Shown: one piece after another, positions 7,550 to 15,318 of the stretch
Numbering within the stretch: position 1 is the first letter of the stretch
Layout of the letters: each line of letters starts with the position of its first letter
DNA from: Thalassobius sp. I31.1
GTDB taxonomy: Bacteria > Pseudomonadota > Alphaproteobacteria > Rhodobacterales > Rhodobacteraceae
Assembly: GCF_003031585.1 (NCBI RefSeq)
Contig: NZ_PWAA01000005.1
Span: 1-64,000, forward strand
DNA length: 64,000 bases
Direction of reading: 5' to 3'
Program-made: the position numbers and the translations under genes
The notes under the pieces: generated by a model
What the model was told of the DNA's origin: nothing
What the model saw: only the letters and a program-made list of their open reading frames with translations
The model's database searches: none

Positions 7550-8467
7550 TTAACTCCCTGATGTCAGCGGGCGCACTTCGCCACTGACCTGGTTTCCATA
7601 GTATACCCCAAAATTGCCCATCTGGCTTTCCTGTGCGAACCGTTCCAGCATCGTGCAAACCACAGGATCAGCGATATCCATCAGGGTCGTTTCGGAAAGC
7701 TCAGTGAACATGCCCTGGCTGGCGGCATCACCACTGGCCTGACAGAGAAATGAGATATGTTGCGTTTCGCGCGCTTCATCTTCGTAAACGGAATAGATAA
7801 ATCCGGGTTCCGCCGTGACGCCAGATGCGGCGATCAGACGTTTCAGGGTCTCGGTCGCCCCTTCTTTCCCGACTTTCATCTCAGGCAGGGCCAGCTTGCC
7901 GGCGTCATTGCCTGCCAGTAAAACCTTGCCTTCATATTCGATCAGCGCAGAAACCATCAGGTTTGCATTGTTGCTCAGGGCTTCGGCCTCTGCCGCAGGG
8001 GTGACATAAGCACCGCGCGCATAGCCAAGGCCAGGATGTGTGTTGTGCTCAAACGCTTTGACTTCGCCGATCAGGATCAGGTGATCCCCCGCTTCCACGC
8101 GGTTGAACATGGAACAGTCAAACCAGGCCGATACACCTTCAAACACGGGCGATCCCTGCGGGCCATTTTTCCACTCAACGGCGGCAAAGCGGTCATCCAC
8201 GGGACGCGCAAACGTGTTGGATACTTCTTTCTGATCTTCCGCCAGGATGTTCACCGCAAAACCATCAGCGTCGTTAAACGCGTCGTAATTGCGGGAAGAA
8301 TTGGCAAGACAGACCAGAACCAAAGGCGGCTCAAGCGACACAGAGGTAAAGGAATTTGCCGTAAATCCCAAAGGGTTGCCGTCTTTGTCATGGGTGGTCA
8401 CAACAGTCACACCCGTCATGAAGGCACCAAAGGCATTGCGCAGGGCGCGTGGATCGATATCAGTCAT
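7550..8467 (-). CDS. Flavin reductase (FMN/FAD:NADH) with a degenerate Nudix-like C-terminal domain
   Basis: Residues 1-160 are a flavin reductase domain: FGAFMTGVTVVTT, GFTANSFTSVSLEPPLVLV and a GDHLILIGEV strand. Residues about 166-300 are not part of a normal reductase. They resemble a Nudix fold (VSALIEYEGKVLLA, then LALPEMKV, then a GA-rich helix ending in ASGV), but the glutamates of the Nudix box are missing, so hydrolase activity is unlikely. Normal members are 160-190 residues; this one has 305. The start has GGAGGA. Its end is 4 bp before the luciferase-like gene and it overlaps the hydrolase gene by 8 bp, so it is presumably the reductase partner (TgnA-like) of that oxygenase. The extra domain may bind flavin, NADH or a regulatory ligand. 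Confidence 0.82.
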   Translation of the reverse strand: MTDIDPRALRNAFGAFMTGVTVVTTHDKDGNPLGFTANSFTSVSLEPPLVLVCLANSSRNYDAFNDADGFAVNILAEDQKEVSNTFARPVDDRFAAVEWKNGPQGSPVFEGVSAWFDCSMFNRVEAGDHLILIGEVKAFEHNTHPGLGYARGAYVTPAAEAEALSNNANLMVSALIEYEGKVLLAGNDAGKLALPEMKVGKEGATETLKRLIAASGVTAEPGFIYSVYEDEARETQHISFLCQASGDAASQGMFTELSETTLMDIADPVVCTMLERFAQESQMGNFGVYYGNQVSGEVRPLTSGS

Positions 8468-9272
8468 TTTGTCCTCCGCTTACAGGGGTGTTCAGCCAGT
8501 CTTTCAATATGTCGTTCACCTGATCCGGTGCGGTCAGGTTGACCATATGACGGTGATCTTTGATGATGACCGCGCGCCCCTTTGGGGCCGCTTTCGCCAT
8601 GGCATCGGACATCTCAGGGCTGGAATTCAGATCCCCGTCCCCGGTCATCGCCAAAAGCGGGCAGGTGATGTCGCCAAAATGATCCGCATAGGTCACATCA
8701 CCGCGTGCAAATGCACCGTAAGCCGTGGCGTACCCATCCGGGTTCACGCCGGACAGCCAGCCAGACACCAGCGTACAGGCGGCTTTGTCCGTGTCACTGT
8801 CACCAAACCAGCGGGTCAGCGGTGTTTCGAGGTCAAAACTGCCCTGACTGATCTCATCCGCACGGGCGACAACAGCCGCACGTGCGGCGTCAGAACGGCG
8901 ATAGACACCGTTCAAAAGAGCCACACGTGCCACCATATCCGGGTGCGAGATCGCGTAACCACCAGACACAAGTGCGCCCATGGAATGACCTGCAAGGTTC
9001 ACCGGCCCGACGTTCAGCGCGGTCAGAACCGCATGCAGCCAGGCGACAAATTCAGGCAATTGCGCACCGGTTGGCAAGGCATCACTGCCGCCATGGCCGG
9101 GCATATCAATGGCAATCACACGGTGGGTTTTCGACAGGAATTCGACCTGCGGCCCCCAGGCTGCGGATTGCATGCCGACCCCGTGAATTAAGACCACAGG
9201 GTCGCCTTTGCCCGTCGTGTGGACAGCGGCTTTGCCGTATGGCTCAGACAGCTGCAGGGTTGTCAACGTCAT
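8460..9272 (-). CDS. Alpha/beta-fold hydrolase (candidate TgnD-like)
   Basis: 270 residues. Oxyanion-hole HG (30-31), nucleophile elbow GHSMG (Ser97), acid in TGDGD (Asp212 or Asp214) and base His242 in KDHRHM give a complete catalytic triad. There is no signal peptide, so it is cytoplasmic. It overlaps the DUF1185 gene by 29 bp and the flavin reductase by 8 bp, which means translational coupling. In the trigonelline route a hydrolase of this fold (TgnD) cleaves N-methylformamidomethylene-succinate to succinate semialdehyde, methylamine, formate and CO2. The assignment to that step is inferred from the neighbours. Confidence 0.82.
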   Translation of the reverse strand: MTLTTLQLSEPYGKAAVHTTGKGDPVVLIHGVGMQSAAWGPQVEFLSKTHRVIAIDMPGHGGSDALPTGAQLPEFVAWLHAVLTALNVGPVNLAGHSMGALVSGGYAISHPDMVARVALLNGVYRRSDAARAAVVARADEISQGSFDLETPLTRWFGDSDTDKAACTLVSGWLSGVNPDGYATAYGAFARGDVTYADHFGDITCPLLAMTGDGDLNSSPEMSDAMAKAAPKGRAVIIKDHRHMVNLTAPDQVNDILKDWLNTPVSGGQND

Positions 9273-9846
9273 GACCCAGTTCCTTCAGATCCTGATAACG
9301 GTCACCAATACGGTGATGCGGACGGCCACCAATGGATGCGCCAAGGGCGATCACGATCTCATCCGGTGCAGGGGCATCCGCGATCTGTGTCTGGATGGTC
9401 AGGTAATGGCTGCGCTTGCCGCCATCGTTCTTATCCATCAGCGGGATCTGCAGCGATGCATTCGCAGGACCACGGGTGTTGGTGAACGACAGGTAAGATT
9501 TCGCACCAACCGCATTGCGATAGAAATTCCCGAACTGCAGCGTATGGATCAGGGCAGAGCCGTGCTCAACCTCGCCATTCACACCGACAATCGCAGATTT
9601 ACCGTAACCTTCAACTTTGTCACCGCCACCAGTCACATCCAGGATCATATCCGTCAGCAACGATCCAAGGCCTGGTGCGCAATCCAGAATGCCCGGTTTC
9701 AGGTCTTCGACAAAGCCCTTCCCCGCCCATGGGTTCGTGATCACAGCAATCGCAGCAATCATCTTCAAAGGAGTTTCAGCAACCTTACCACCTTCGATCA
9801 GGGTGTTTTCTACATGAAGCAGGGTTTTGCGGATTTCAGCGGGCAT
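9244..9846 (-). CDS. DUF1185 / 'amino acid synthesis' family protein
   Basis: 200 residues matching the family named amino acid synthesis (DUF1185, PF06684 from memory). Recognisable stretches are ENTLIEGGK, TNPWAGKG and FTNTRGPAN. No experimentally settled function is known to me. It is the first gene of the leftward catabolic operon, has AAGGTG 5 nt before its ATG, and overlaps the hydrolase gene by 29 bp. It has no counterpart that I recall in the minimal trigonelline enzyme set, so it may handle a side product, an isomerisation, or a variant of the pathway. Confidence 0.8.
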   Translation of the reverse strand: MPAEIRKTLLHVENTLIEGGKVAETPLKMIAAIAVITNPWAGKGFVEDLKPGILDCAPGLGSLLTDMILDVTGGGDKVEGYGKSAIVGVNGEVEHGSALIHTLQFGNFYRNAVGAKSYLSFTNTRGPANASLQIPLMDKNDGGKRSHYLTIQTQIADAPAPDEIVIALGASIGGRPHHRIGDRYQDLKELGHDVDNPAAV

Positions 9847-9881
9847 AGCGGCACCTTACAGTTTCGATTCGTTGGGTGCCT

Positions 9882-9895
9882 TATGGTATACCATA
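9882..9895. promoter_or_regulatory. Candidate GntR operator in the divergent promoter region
   Basis: Perfect 14-bp palindrome TATGGTATACCATA, centred in the 105-bp gap between the divergent DUF1185 and GntR genes. A TGGTATACCA core fits the TNGTN-ACNA pattern bound by FadR/FCD-type GntR regulators. A partly overlapping CATATG direct repeat follows at 9893-9906. It probably controls both directions. Confidence 0.65.
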
Positions 9896-9951
9896 TGACC
9901 ATATGTCAATCCCGCCTTGCTCCTGGCGCATAGCACTGCTATTCCCGCATC

Positions 9952-10635
9952 ATGGACAAAACAGTACTTTCAAAGATCAAACACCCGCCTGCGACCCTGC
10001 GTGACATGGTTCAGGAACGTATGCGCGAAGCCATAATAGAAGGGCATTTCAAGCCCGGCGACCGTCTGGTGGAACGCCCCTTATGCGAACAGCTTGGCGT
10101 CAGCCGCACGGTTATTCGCGAAACCATCCGTTACCTTGAGGCCGAAGGTCTGGTGGAAATTCTGCCCGGTCGTGGCCCGATTGTTGCAAACATGAACTGG
10201 GAAGACGCGCGGCAGATCTATGAAATCCGCCGGATGCTGGAAACCGCTGCCGCCCGCACCTGTGCGGCCCAAATCACACCAGAACGCGCGCAATCCCTGC
10301 AGGCAGCTCTGACCCATCTGAAACAAGGGTTTTCCGATAAAACCCCGGGTGCCCTGTTCCGCGCCACCGCTGATTTCTATTCCGAGATCTTTGAAGGCGC
10401 CGGTCATCACGTGGCCTGGGACATCGTGCAGCGTCTGAATGGCCGCATCAGCCGCTTGCGGATGTTGACCCTTGCCACATCTGATCGCGCGAAACCCGGC
10501 CCTTCACATATGCAGGCGATCTGTGACGCGATTACCTCTGGTGACGCCGACGCCGCCCAGGCCGCCGTGCATGCCCACCTGAACGACACTGCCATGATCG
10601 CCGAACGCGTGCTGGCCGAAGAAGAAAGTACCTGA
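9952..10635 (+). CDS. GntR-family transcriptional regulator, FadR/FCD type
   Basis: 227 residues. The winged helix-turn-helix spans about residues 15-78 (LCEQLGVSRTVIRETIRYLE, then GLVEILPGRG). An all-helical FCD ligand domain follows at about 86-215, with the Asp, Arg and His residues that usually bind a metal and a carboxylate ligand (EIRRMLE and the later HLN). It is divergent from the catabolic operon and has a palindromic operator directly upstream, so it is most likely the substrate-responsive repressor of the cluster. It is followed after 1 bp by the DUF1330 gene. Confidence 0.9.
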   Translation: MDKTVLSKIKHPPATLRDMVQERMREAIIEGHFKPGDRLVERPLCEQLGVSRTVIRETIRYLEAEGLVEILPGRGPIVANMNWEDARQIYEIRRMLETAAARTCAAQITPERAQSLQAALTHLKQGFSDKTPGALFRATADFYSEIFEGAGHHVAWDIVQRLNGRISRLRMLTLATSDRAKPGPSHMQAICDAITSGDADAAQAAVHAHLNDTAMIAERVLAEEEST

Positions 10636-10636
10636 G

Positions 10637-10924
10637 ATGCCCAAAGCCTATTGGATCGCCAATGTCACCGTCACCGACCCGGACGCCTATAAAGGCTATC
10701 AGACGATCGCGCCCGCAGCCTTCGCACAATTCGGCGCACGCTTTCTGGCCCGCGGTGATGCGGAAACCCTGGAAGGGAATGCGTGGGAACGCCGCGTGAT
10801 CATCGAATTCCCCGATATGGACGCCGCCCGCGCCTGCTACGCATCTGAAACATATCGCACAGCCCGCGCGGAACGCGCGAAGGCCTGCACAGCAGATATC
10901 GCTCTGATCGAAGCGCTGGACTGA
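10637..10924 (+). CDS. DUF1330 (dimeric alpha/beta-barrel-like) protein
   Basis: A 95-residue protein of the DUF1330 family: starts MPKAYWIANVTVTDPDAYKGY, with the internal RVIIEFPDMDAARACY segment typical of the ferredoxin-like dimeric fold. The molecular role is unknown. It starts 1 bp after the GntR stop and sits 11 bp before the carboxymuconolactone-decarboxylase-like gene, so the three are co-transcribed. An auxiliary role in the same catabolic route is inferred from position only. Confidence 0.85.
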   Translation: MPKAYWIANVTVTDPDAYKGYQTIAPAAFAQFGARFLARGDAETLEGNAWERRVIIEFPDMDAARACYASETYRTARAERAKACTADIALIEALD

Positions 10925-10935
10925 AAGGACATCCC

Positions 10936-11322
10936 ATGACCGACACATTCGAAAAAGGCCTCGCCAAACGCAAAGCAACACTGGGCGCGGAATACGTGGA
11001 AAAGAACCTCGCCGCCGCAGATGAATTCAACCGCCCTTTTCAGGAGGCCATGACAGAATGGTGCTGGGGTTTTGGCTGGGGCGATGAAGCAATCGACGTT
11101 AAAACACGGTCGCTCATGAACCTGTCGATGATCGGTGCCTTAGGCAAAATGCACGAATGGGAACTGCACCTGAACGGCGCAATCACCAATGGCTGCACCA
11201 TGGAAGAAATCCGCGCCGCCATCCACGTGATCGCGATTTATTGCGGCGTACCCCAGGGCGTCGAATGTTTCCGCATCGCCCGCAAAGTTCTGGAAGAGCG
11301 AGATCTGCTTTCACCGAGTTAA
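10936..11322 (+). CDS. Carboxymuconolactone decarboxylase (CMD)-family protein
   Basis: 128 residues, the size and pattern of the PcaC-like subgroup: RSLMNLSMIGALGKMHEWEL, then HLNGAITNGCTMEEI and a helical C-terminus. The CxxC of the AhpD-type peroxidase subgroup is absent, so a lyase/decarboxylase-like role is more likely than thiol peroxidase activity. It is last in the gntR-DUF1330-CMD operon and is followed by a clear terminator. Its presence suggests a decarboxylation or lactone step in the neighbouring catabolic pathway. Confidence 0.85.
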   Translation: MTDTFEKGLAKRKATLGAEYVEKNLAAADEFNRPFQEAMTEWCWGFGWGDEAIDVKTRSLMNLSMIGALGKMHEWELHLNGAITNGCTMEEIRAAIHVIAIYCGVPQGVECFRIARKVLEERDLLSPS

Positions 11323-11331
11323 CGACAGTTT

Positions 11332-11355
11332 CCGGGGGAAATGGCCCCCGGTTTT
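11332..11355 (+). terminator. Intrinsic terminator of the gntR-DUF1330-CMD operon
   Basis: CCGGGGG (11332-11338) pairs with CCCCCGG (11345-11351), followed immediately by TTTT, 10 bp after the CMD stop. Confidence 0.8.
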
Positions 11356-11699
11356 AACAAGCGTGTTTGCGTCTGATGCAGTCTTGTGACCAAACCCCTG
11401 CTTTGCCTGGGATCAGCACCCGGGAAAGGTCGGGGTTTCTGGAGTTAACCGGCCTGGTGGCAAAGATCATCAGGGGGAAGCGAGCCACAGGAATACCAGG
11501 GGTGTTGGCGGTTTCATCGCCGATGGTCTGCGTGTGAGGAAAGGCAGATCAGCGGGAGGTGGCTGATCTGTGTGTGAAATTTTTGTTGAATTTGCCTTTT
11601 CAGGCAGGGTATCGCGAGTCAGCGCAAATTTCTCCGGGCAAACAGGTCTGGAAAAGACTGGCAATGAGGCCTGCTTGCGTGACAGTTGCGAGGGCACGC
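11356..11699 (+). other. Gene-free leader of about 340 bp with several inverted repeats upstream of the pduX-like gene
   Basis: No coding sequence is supported. Several potential stems are visible on the plus strand: AAACCCC (from 11393) with GGGGTTT (from 11433), GTGGC with GCCAC further down, and a perfect 9-bp hairpin 11545-11553 / 11562-11570 followed by TGTGTGAAATTTTTG. The last could act as a terminator or attenuator. The conserved B12-box elements of a cobalamin riboswitch were not found. It may be a structured leader of unknown type or simply a long promoter region. Confidence 0.35.
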
Positions 11700-12521
11700 A
11701 TGGCGGGCATAATCACAGTTGATGGTCATTTCGGAGAGCTGCTGCAGGGTGTGGTGGGTGGCCGCGTTGTGCTGACCTCTTTGCCTTGTCCCGCGCTGAA
11801 GGTGTCGCTGGATTTCAAGCGCGCTGCTGCGCTGAACCTGTCATTTGTTGCAGAACCTGTCTTGTCACAAGCAGATTTTACAGAGCTGGCCAATCGTTCG
11901 GATTTTGATCCGGTAGGGCGGCATGCGTTCTGTCTTGATATGCCTGCAGGTGGGGGGGCAGGGGCGTCGACGGCGACGCGGGTTGCTGTGTTGAAGCAAC
12001 ATTGCCCAGATCTGTCTTCCAACGAGATCGCCAGGATTTGCCTGGATTGCGAAGGTGCTGTTGATCCTCTGATGTTTGACGGGGCGGAGAAAATGCTTTG
12101 GGCTTCCCGGGACGCAGAGATCGTTGAGGCACGCGCGTCTTTGCCACAAGGGCGTGTGATCGGTGGATTTTACGGCGCTCCGATACGGACCGACTCACAG
12201 GATGCGGAATTTGCAGATATATCGGATTTGCTGCCTTTGTGGCGGATGGCCGACACATTGCAGGACATCGCGCATATCAGCACAGAGTCAGCGCAGCGCA
12301 ATTTTGCACTGCGTGGCACAGGAGAAGATCCGATCTTTGATCTTGCTCAGACGCATGGCGCGATGGGGGTGGTTATTGCACATACGGGATCTGCACGGGG
12401 ACTGATCTTTGACCCGGCGGCAGAGGTGGATGCGGAGGCGCTTAGGGATCATCTCAGCGCACAGGATTTTCAGCGTCTTGTGGATTTCCGTTTTGGCGGG
12501 TCAGCGCGCACAGGCGAATAG
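11700..12521 (+). CDS. pduX: GHMP kinase, PduX/BluE-like L-threonine kinase for the cobalamin nucleotide loop
   Basis: 273 residues. The GHMP ATP-binding motif is [13 protein letters not shown] (from Pro82). N-terminal [15 protein letters not shown] is typical of PduX-type kinases, which phosphorylate L-threonine to make the precursor of the aminopropanol linker of cobalamin. In Rhodobacter the equivalent function is ascribed to BluE. The start at 11700 is preferred because homology begins there and GAGGG precedes it; upstream codons in the same frame look non-coding. The 3' end overlaps the convergent cobQ by 21 bp. Its place beside cobQ and cobO supports a role in cobalamin synthesis rather than propanediol use. 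Confidence 0.78.
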   Translation: MAGIITVDGHFGELLQGVVGGRVVLTSLPCPALKVSLDFKRAAALNLSFVAEPVLSQADFTELANRSDFDPVGRHAFCLDMPAGGGAGASTATRVAVLKQHCPDLSSNEIARICLDCEGAVDPLMFDGAEKMLWASRDAEIVEARASLPQGRVIGGFYGAPIRTDSQDAEFADISDLLPLWRMADTLQDIAHISTESAQRNFALRGTGEDPIFDLAQTHGAMGVVIAHTGSARGLIFDPAAEVDAEALRDHLSAQDFQRLVDFRFGGSARTGE

Positions 12522-13949
12522 CCCGTCCAGATCCAGATGTTCTTCCATATGTGCAGCAAGCGCGTCGAGCGTTTCCTCAACCCTTGTGCCATAGTTCATG
12601 TCAGAGGCCACACCAAAGCCAGACAACCAGGTCTTGCGGAACGCGTCTGCTGCGAACAACCCGTGCAGATAGGTGCCACAGATGCGCCCGTTCTCTGAAG
12701 CTGCGCCTTCAGACGTATTGCCGATATTGGCAAAGGCACGGTCCCGATCTGGCCCGCTGGTTTCCCCAATGTGAATTTCATACCCGGTCATTTCACTGCC
12801 TGATGCCAGGTGCCGGGCGGTGACCTGCGTCAGGGTTTTCTCAGGTGACATCACAGTTTTTACGTTCAGAAGTCCAAGCCCGGGGCTGCTGCCTGCCGGG
12901 CCTTCGATACCGTGAGGATCGTCAATTTCAGTCCCCAACATCTGATAGCCGCCACAAATGCCCAGAACGTGACCGCCCCGACGCACATGGGCCTGAATGT
13001 CCACATCCCATCCCTGTGCGCGCAAAAATGCCAGGTCCTGACGGGTGGATTTGGTGCCGGGGATGATCACAAGATCTGTATCCGCAGGCAGGGCTTCGCC
13101 CGCTTTCAGGATCGTCAGGCGTACGCCGTCTTCCATGCCAATCGGATCAAGGTCGTCGAAATTCGCAATACGGGACAGGCCCAGGCAGACAACATGAAAG
13201 CCGTCAGTATCGCCATTGCCCCGCAGATCAAGCGCGTCTTCGGCAGGCAGGAAACCAGCTTTGTCAAACCATGGCAGCACGCCAAAACCGGGCCAGTTGG
13301 TTTTGTCGCAGATCATCTGATACCCATCGTCAAACAGCCGGGGATCGCCGCGGAATTTGTTGATCATAAATCCCGCAACCTGGGCCTCGTCCCCTGCATC
13401 CAGCACGGCCTGGGTGCCGACCATCTGGGCAATCACCCCACCACGGTCGATGTCGCCAGCCAGGATCACAGGGACATCTGCGGTACAGGCAAAGCCCATA
13501 TTGGCGATGTCATTGGCACGCAGGTTGACCTCAGCCGGGGAACCTGCACCTTCAATGATCACAAGATCGCATTCTGATTTCAGACGGTCAAAACTGTCCA
13601 GAACCGCCTGCATCAGATCCGGCTTTAACCGGGCATAATCACGGGCACGACAGGTGGTCAGATGTTGGCCATTCACAATGACAGCAGCCCCCTGATCGCT
13701 TTCAGGTTTCAGCAGGATCGGGTTCATATCCACATGTGCCGGTACGCCACAAGCCAGCGCCTGCAGGGCCTGGGCGCGGCCGATTTCACCATTGCCACCG
13801 GCCACCACCGCAGCATTGTTTGACATATTCTGTGGCTTAAACGGGCGGACATTCAGCCCGCGTTTTACGGCAGCACGGCACAGCCCGGCCACCAGCATGG
13901 ATTTCCCCACATTGGAACCAGTGCCCTGGATCATCAGCGCCTTTGTCAT
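12501..13949 (-). CDS. cobQ: Cobyric acid synthase (glutamine-hydrolysing)
   Basis: 482 residues. The N-terminal dethiobiotin-synthetase-like ATPase has P-loop GTGSNVGKS (residues 9-17) and the KPQNMSNNA signature. The C-terminal class I glutamine amidotransferase has its nucleophile Cys332 in GICGGYQML. It amidates four carboxylates (b, d, e, g) of adenosylcobyrinic acid a,c-diamide. It is the second gene after cobO on the minus strand, with a 21-bp gap. Length is normal for the family. Confidence 0.96.
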   Translation of the reverse strand: MTKALMIQGTGSNVGKSMLVAGLCRAAVKRGLNVRPFKPQNMSNNAAVVAGGNGEIGRAQALQALACGVPAHVDMNPILLKPESDQGAAVIVNGQHLTTCRARDYARLKPDLMQAVLDSFDRLKSECDLVIIEGAGSPAEVNLRANDIANMGFACTADVPVILAGDIDRGGVIAQMVGTQAVLDAGDEAQVAGFMINKFRGDPRLFDDGYQMICDKTNWPGFGVLPWFDKAGFLPAEDALDLRGNGDTDGFHVVCLGLSRIANFDDLDPIGMEDGVRLTILKAGEALPADTDLVIIPGTKSTRQDLAFLRAQGWDVDIQAHVRRGGHVLGICGGYQMLGTEIDDPHGIEGPAGSSPGLGLLNVKTVMSPEKTLTQVTARHLASGSEMTGYEIHIGETSGPDRDRAFANIGNTSEGAASENGRICGTYLHGLFAADAFRKTWLSGFGVASDMNYGTRVEETLDALAAHMEEHLDLDGLFACAR

Positions 13950-13970
13950 GCCTTGCCCGCCTGTGATGTT

Positions 13971-14591
13971 TTAAAACTCAACGCCCTTCTGGGCCTTGAT
14001 GCCTGCGCGGAACGGGTGTTTGATCTGCCCCATCTCTGTCGCCAGATCAGAGATTTCCAGTAGCGGTTCTTTCGCATTGCGCCCGGTCAGAACCACATGG
14101 GTCATTTCCGGTTTGTGATCGCGCAGGAAGGCCACGACGTCTTCCACATCGATGTAATCATAGCGCATGGCGATGTTGATCTCATCCAGCAGAACCATAG
14201 AAATCTCGGGGTCCAGAATCAGCTCTTTCGCTTTTTCCCAGGCGCGTTTTGCCGCTGCGATATCGCGTTCCTTGTCCTGGGTTTCCCAGGTGAAGCCTTC
14301 GCCCATGGTGTGGAACTGGCACAGCTTTGAGAAATTTTCCTCAATCAGCATGCGTTCACCGGTCTGGGTGTTGCCTTTGATGAATTGCACAACCGCACAG
14401 GGCATGCCGTGGGCGATATGACGGAAGATCATCCCAAAACCAGCAGAGGATTTCCCCTTGCCTGGCCCGGTGTTGACGATAATCAGGCCTTTTTCGCCGT
14501 CTTTCGTTGCCATGATCTTGTCACGTGCAGCTTTCTTCTTTGCCATCTTCTTTGCATGGCGTTCAGCTTCTTCCGGAGTTACGTCTGTCAT
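13971..14591 (-). CDS. cobO: Cob(I)yrinic acid a,c-diamide adenosyltransferase
   Basis: 206 residues, CobO/BtuR family. P-loop variant TGPGKGKSS (42-49), basic N-terminal helix, and the LLDEINIAMRY motif. It transfers the 5'-deoxyadenosyl group from ATP to the reduced cobalt. The open frame runs further upstream, but homology and a GGAGG about 11 nt before the ATG at 14591 fix the start. It is divergent from the riboswitch-controlled DUF1636-cobW operon; the roughly 70 bp between its start and the riboswitch must hold both promoters. No riboswitch is seen on its own strand. Confidence 0.95.
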   Translation of the reverse strand: MTDVTPEEAERHAKKMAKKKAARDKIMATKDGEKGLIIVNTGPGKGKSSAGFGMIFRHIAHGMPCAVVQFIKGNTQTGERMLIEENFSKLCQFHTMGEGFTWETQDKERDIAAAKRAWEKAKELILDPEISMVLLDEINIAMRYDYIDVEDVVAFLRDHKPEMTHVVLTGRNAKEPLLEISDLATEMGQIKHPFRAGIKAQKGVEF

Positions 14592-14660
14592 GGTCGGATA
14601 TGCCTCCCGGGTGTCGGTTTCGCAGCTTGCTGCACTGGTTTTTTTCCCGTAAACGGGGAT

Positions 14661-14843
14661 TCTGGTGTCTGTAGTAATACAGACGAAGAGGGAATACGAC
14701 AGGCGCAAGCGACATTTGATTGTGCCCAAGCGAAGCCGCCCCCGCGACCGTGATCGGATCAGGGTAATCTCCACTGGCGAATGCCGGGAAGGATCTTACC
14801 CGCCGGGCCTTGCCCGAAGCCGTAAGCCGGGAGACCTGCCAGA
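14661..14843 (+). promoter_or_regulatory. Cobalamin (AdoCbl) riboswitch
   Basis: A complete cobalamin riboswitch aptamer on the plus strand. The closing stem is TCTGG (14661) with CCAGA (14839-14843). A P2 hairpin (GTCTGTA / TACAGAC) is followed by AGAGGGAA, the core GAAGCCGCCCCCGCGACCGT (from 14733), CCACTGGCGAATGCCGGGAA, and the final GAAGCCGTAAGCCGGGAGA running into CCTGCC. These are the conserved blocks of the class. It precedes DUF1636, cobW, cobN and the following cob genes, so excess adenosylcobalamin should shut that operon. Confidence 0.95.
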
Positions 14844-14902
14844 CATGATATGCAAAGCGAACGGGGCGTGTCGCTGTCTGCAAGGATGGAAATCCTTTCA
14901 GC

Positions 14903-14937
14903 GATCCCCCTTAGCAAAACCAGAGCCGGGAGGGGTC
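14903..14937 (+). promoter_or_regulatory. Candidate Shine-Dalgarno-sequestering stem of the riboswitch expression platform
   Basis: GATCCCCC (14903-14910) can pair, with a G-U wobble and one mismatch, with GGAGGGGTC (14929-14937), which contains the ribosome-binding site of the DUF1636 gene (ATG at 14944). A separate 6-bp hairpin, AAGGAT/ATCCTT, lies just before it. There is no T-run, so the switch probably acts on translation rather than termination. Confidence 0.5.
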
Positions 14938-14943
14938 TGACGA

Positions 14944-15318
14944 ATGACGACGAAGGCAACACTGTATGTGTGCACAACCTGCCGTGCCGGGCAGGAAGCA
15001 CTGGAAGACGAAAAACGCCCGGGCGAGATCCTGTATGAACGCCTGACGGCTGCTGAGGTCCCTGAAGGTGTCGAGATCAAAGGCGTGAAATGCCTGTCGG
15101 CCTGTTCAAGTGGTTCTGCCGTTGCGCTCGCCCAGCCCGGAAAGTGGACCTATGTTTATGGCCGGCTGAACGCTGATGAACATGCTGCAGATATCCTTGA
15201 GGGTGCCGCTGCTTATGCCGTCACCGAAGATGGCATCATCCCCTGGCGCGAACGATCCACGACTTTCAAGAAACACACGCTTTCCCGTATTCCCGCTTTT
15301 GGAGCAGACGATGAATGA
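14944..15318 (+). CDS. DUF1636 family metal/Fe-S-binding protein
   Basis: 124 residues with four spaced cysteines: Cys10 and Cys13 (YVCTTC), Cys50 and Cys54 (GVKCLSAC). This is the pattern of thioredoxin-fold [2Fe-2S] ferredoxin-like proteins, and the family is known only as DUF1636. It is the first gene under the cobalamin riboswitch and overlaps cobW by 8 bp. In related genomes it commonly sits beside cobW and cobN. A role in cobalt handling or in electron supply for cobalt reduction during ring insertion is plausible but unproven. Confidence 0.85.
   Translation: MTTKATLYVCTTCRAGQEALEDEKRPGEILYERLTAAEVPEGVEIKGVKCLSACSSGSAVALAQPGKWTYVYGRLNADEHAADILEGAAAYAVTEDGIIPWRERSTTFKKHTLSRIPAFGADDE

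Noticed and set aside
11356-11699. A second cobalamin riboswitch before the pduX-like gene
   Set aside because: The B12-box and the GC-rich CCCCCGC core found at 14661-14843 are not seen on either strand here.
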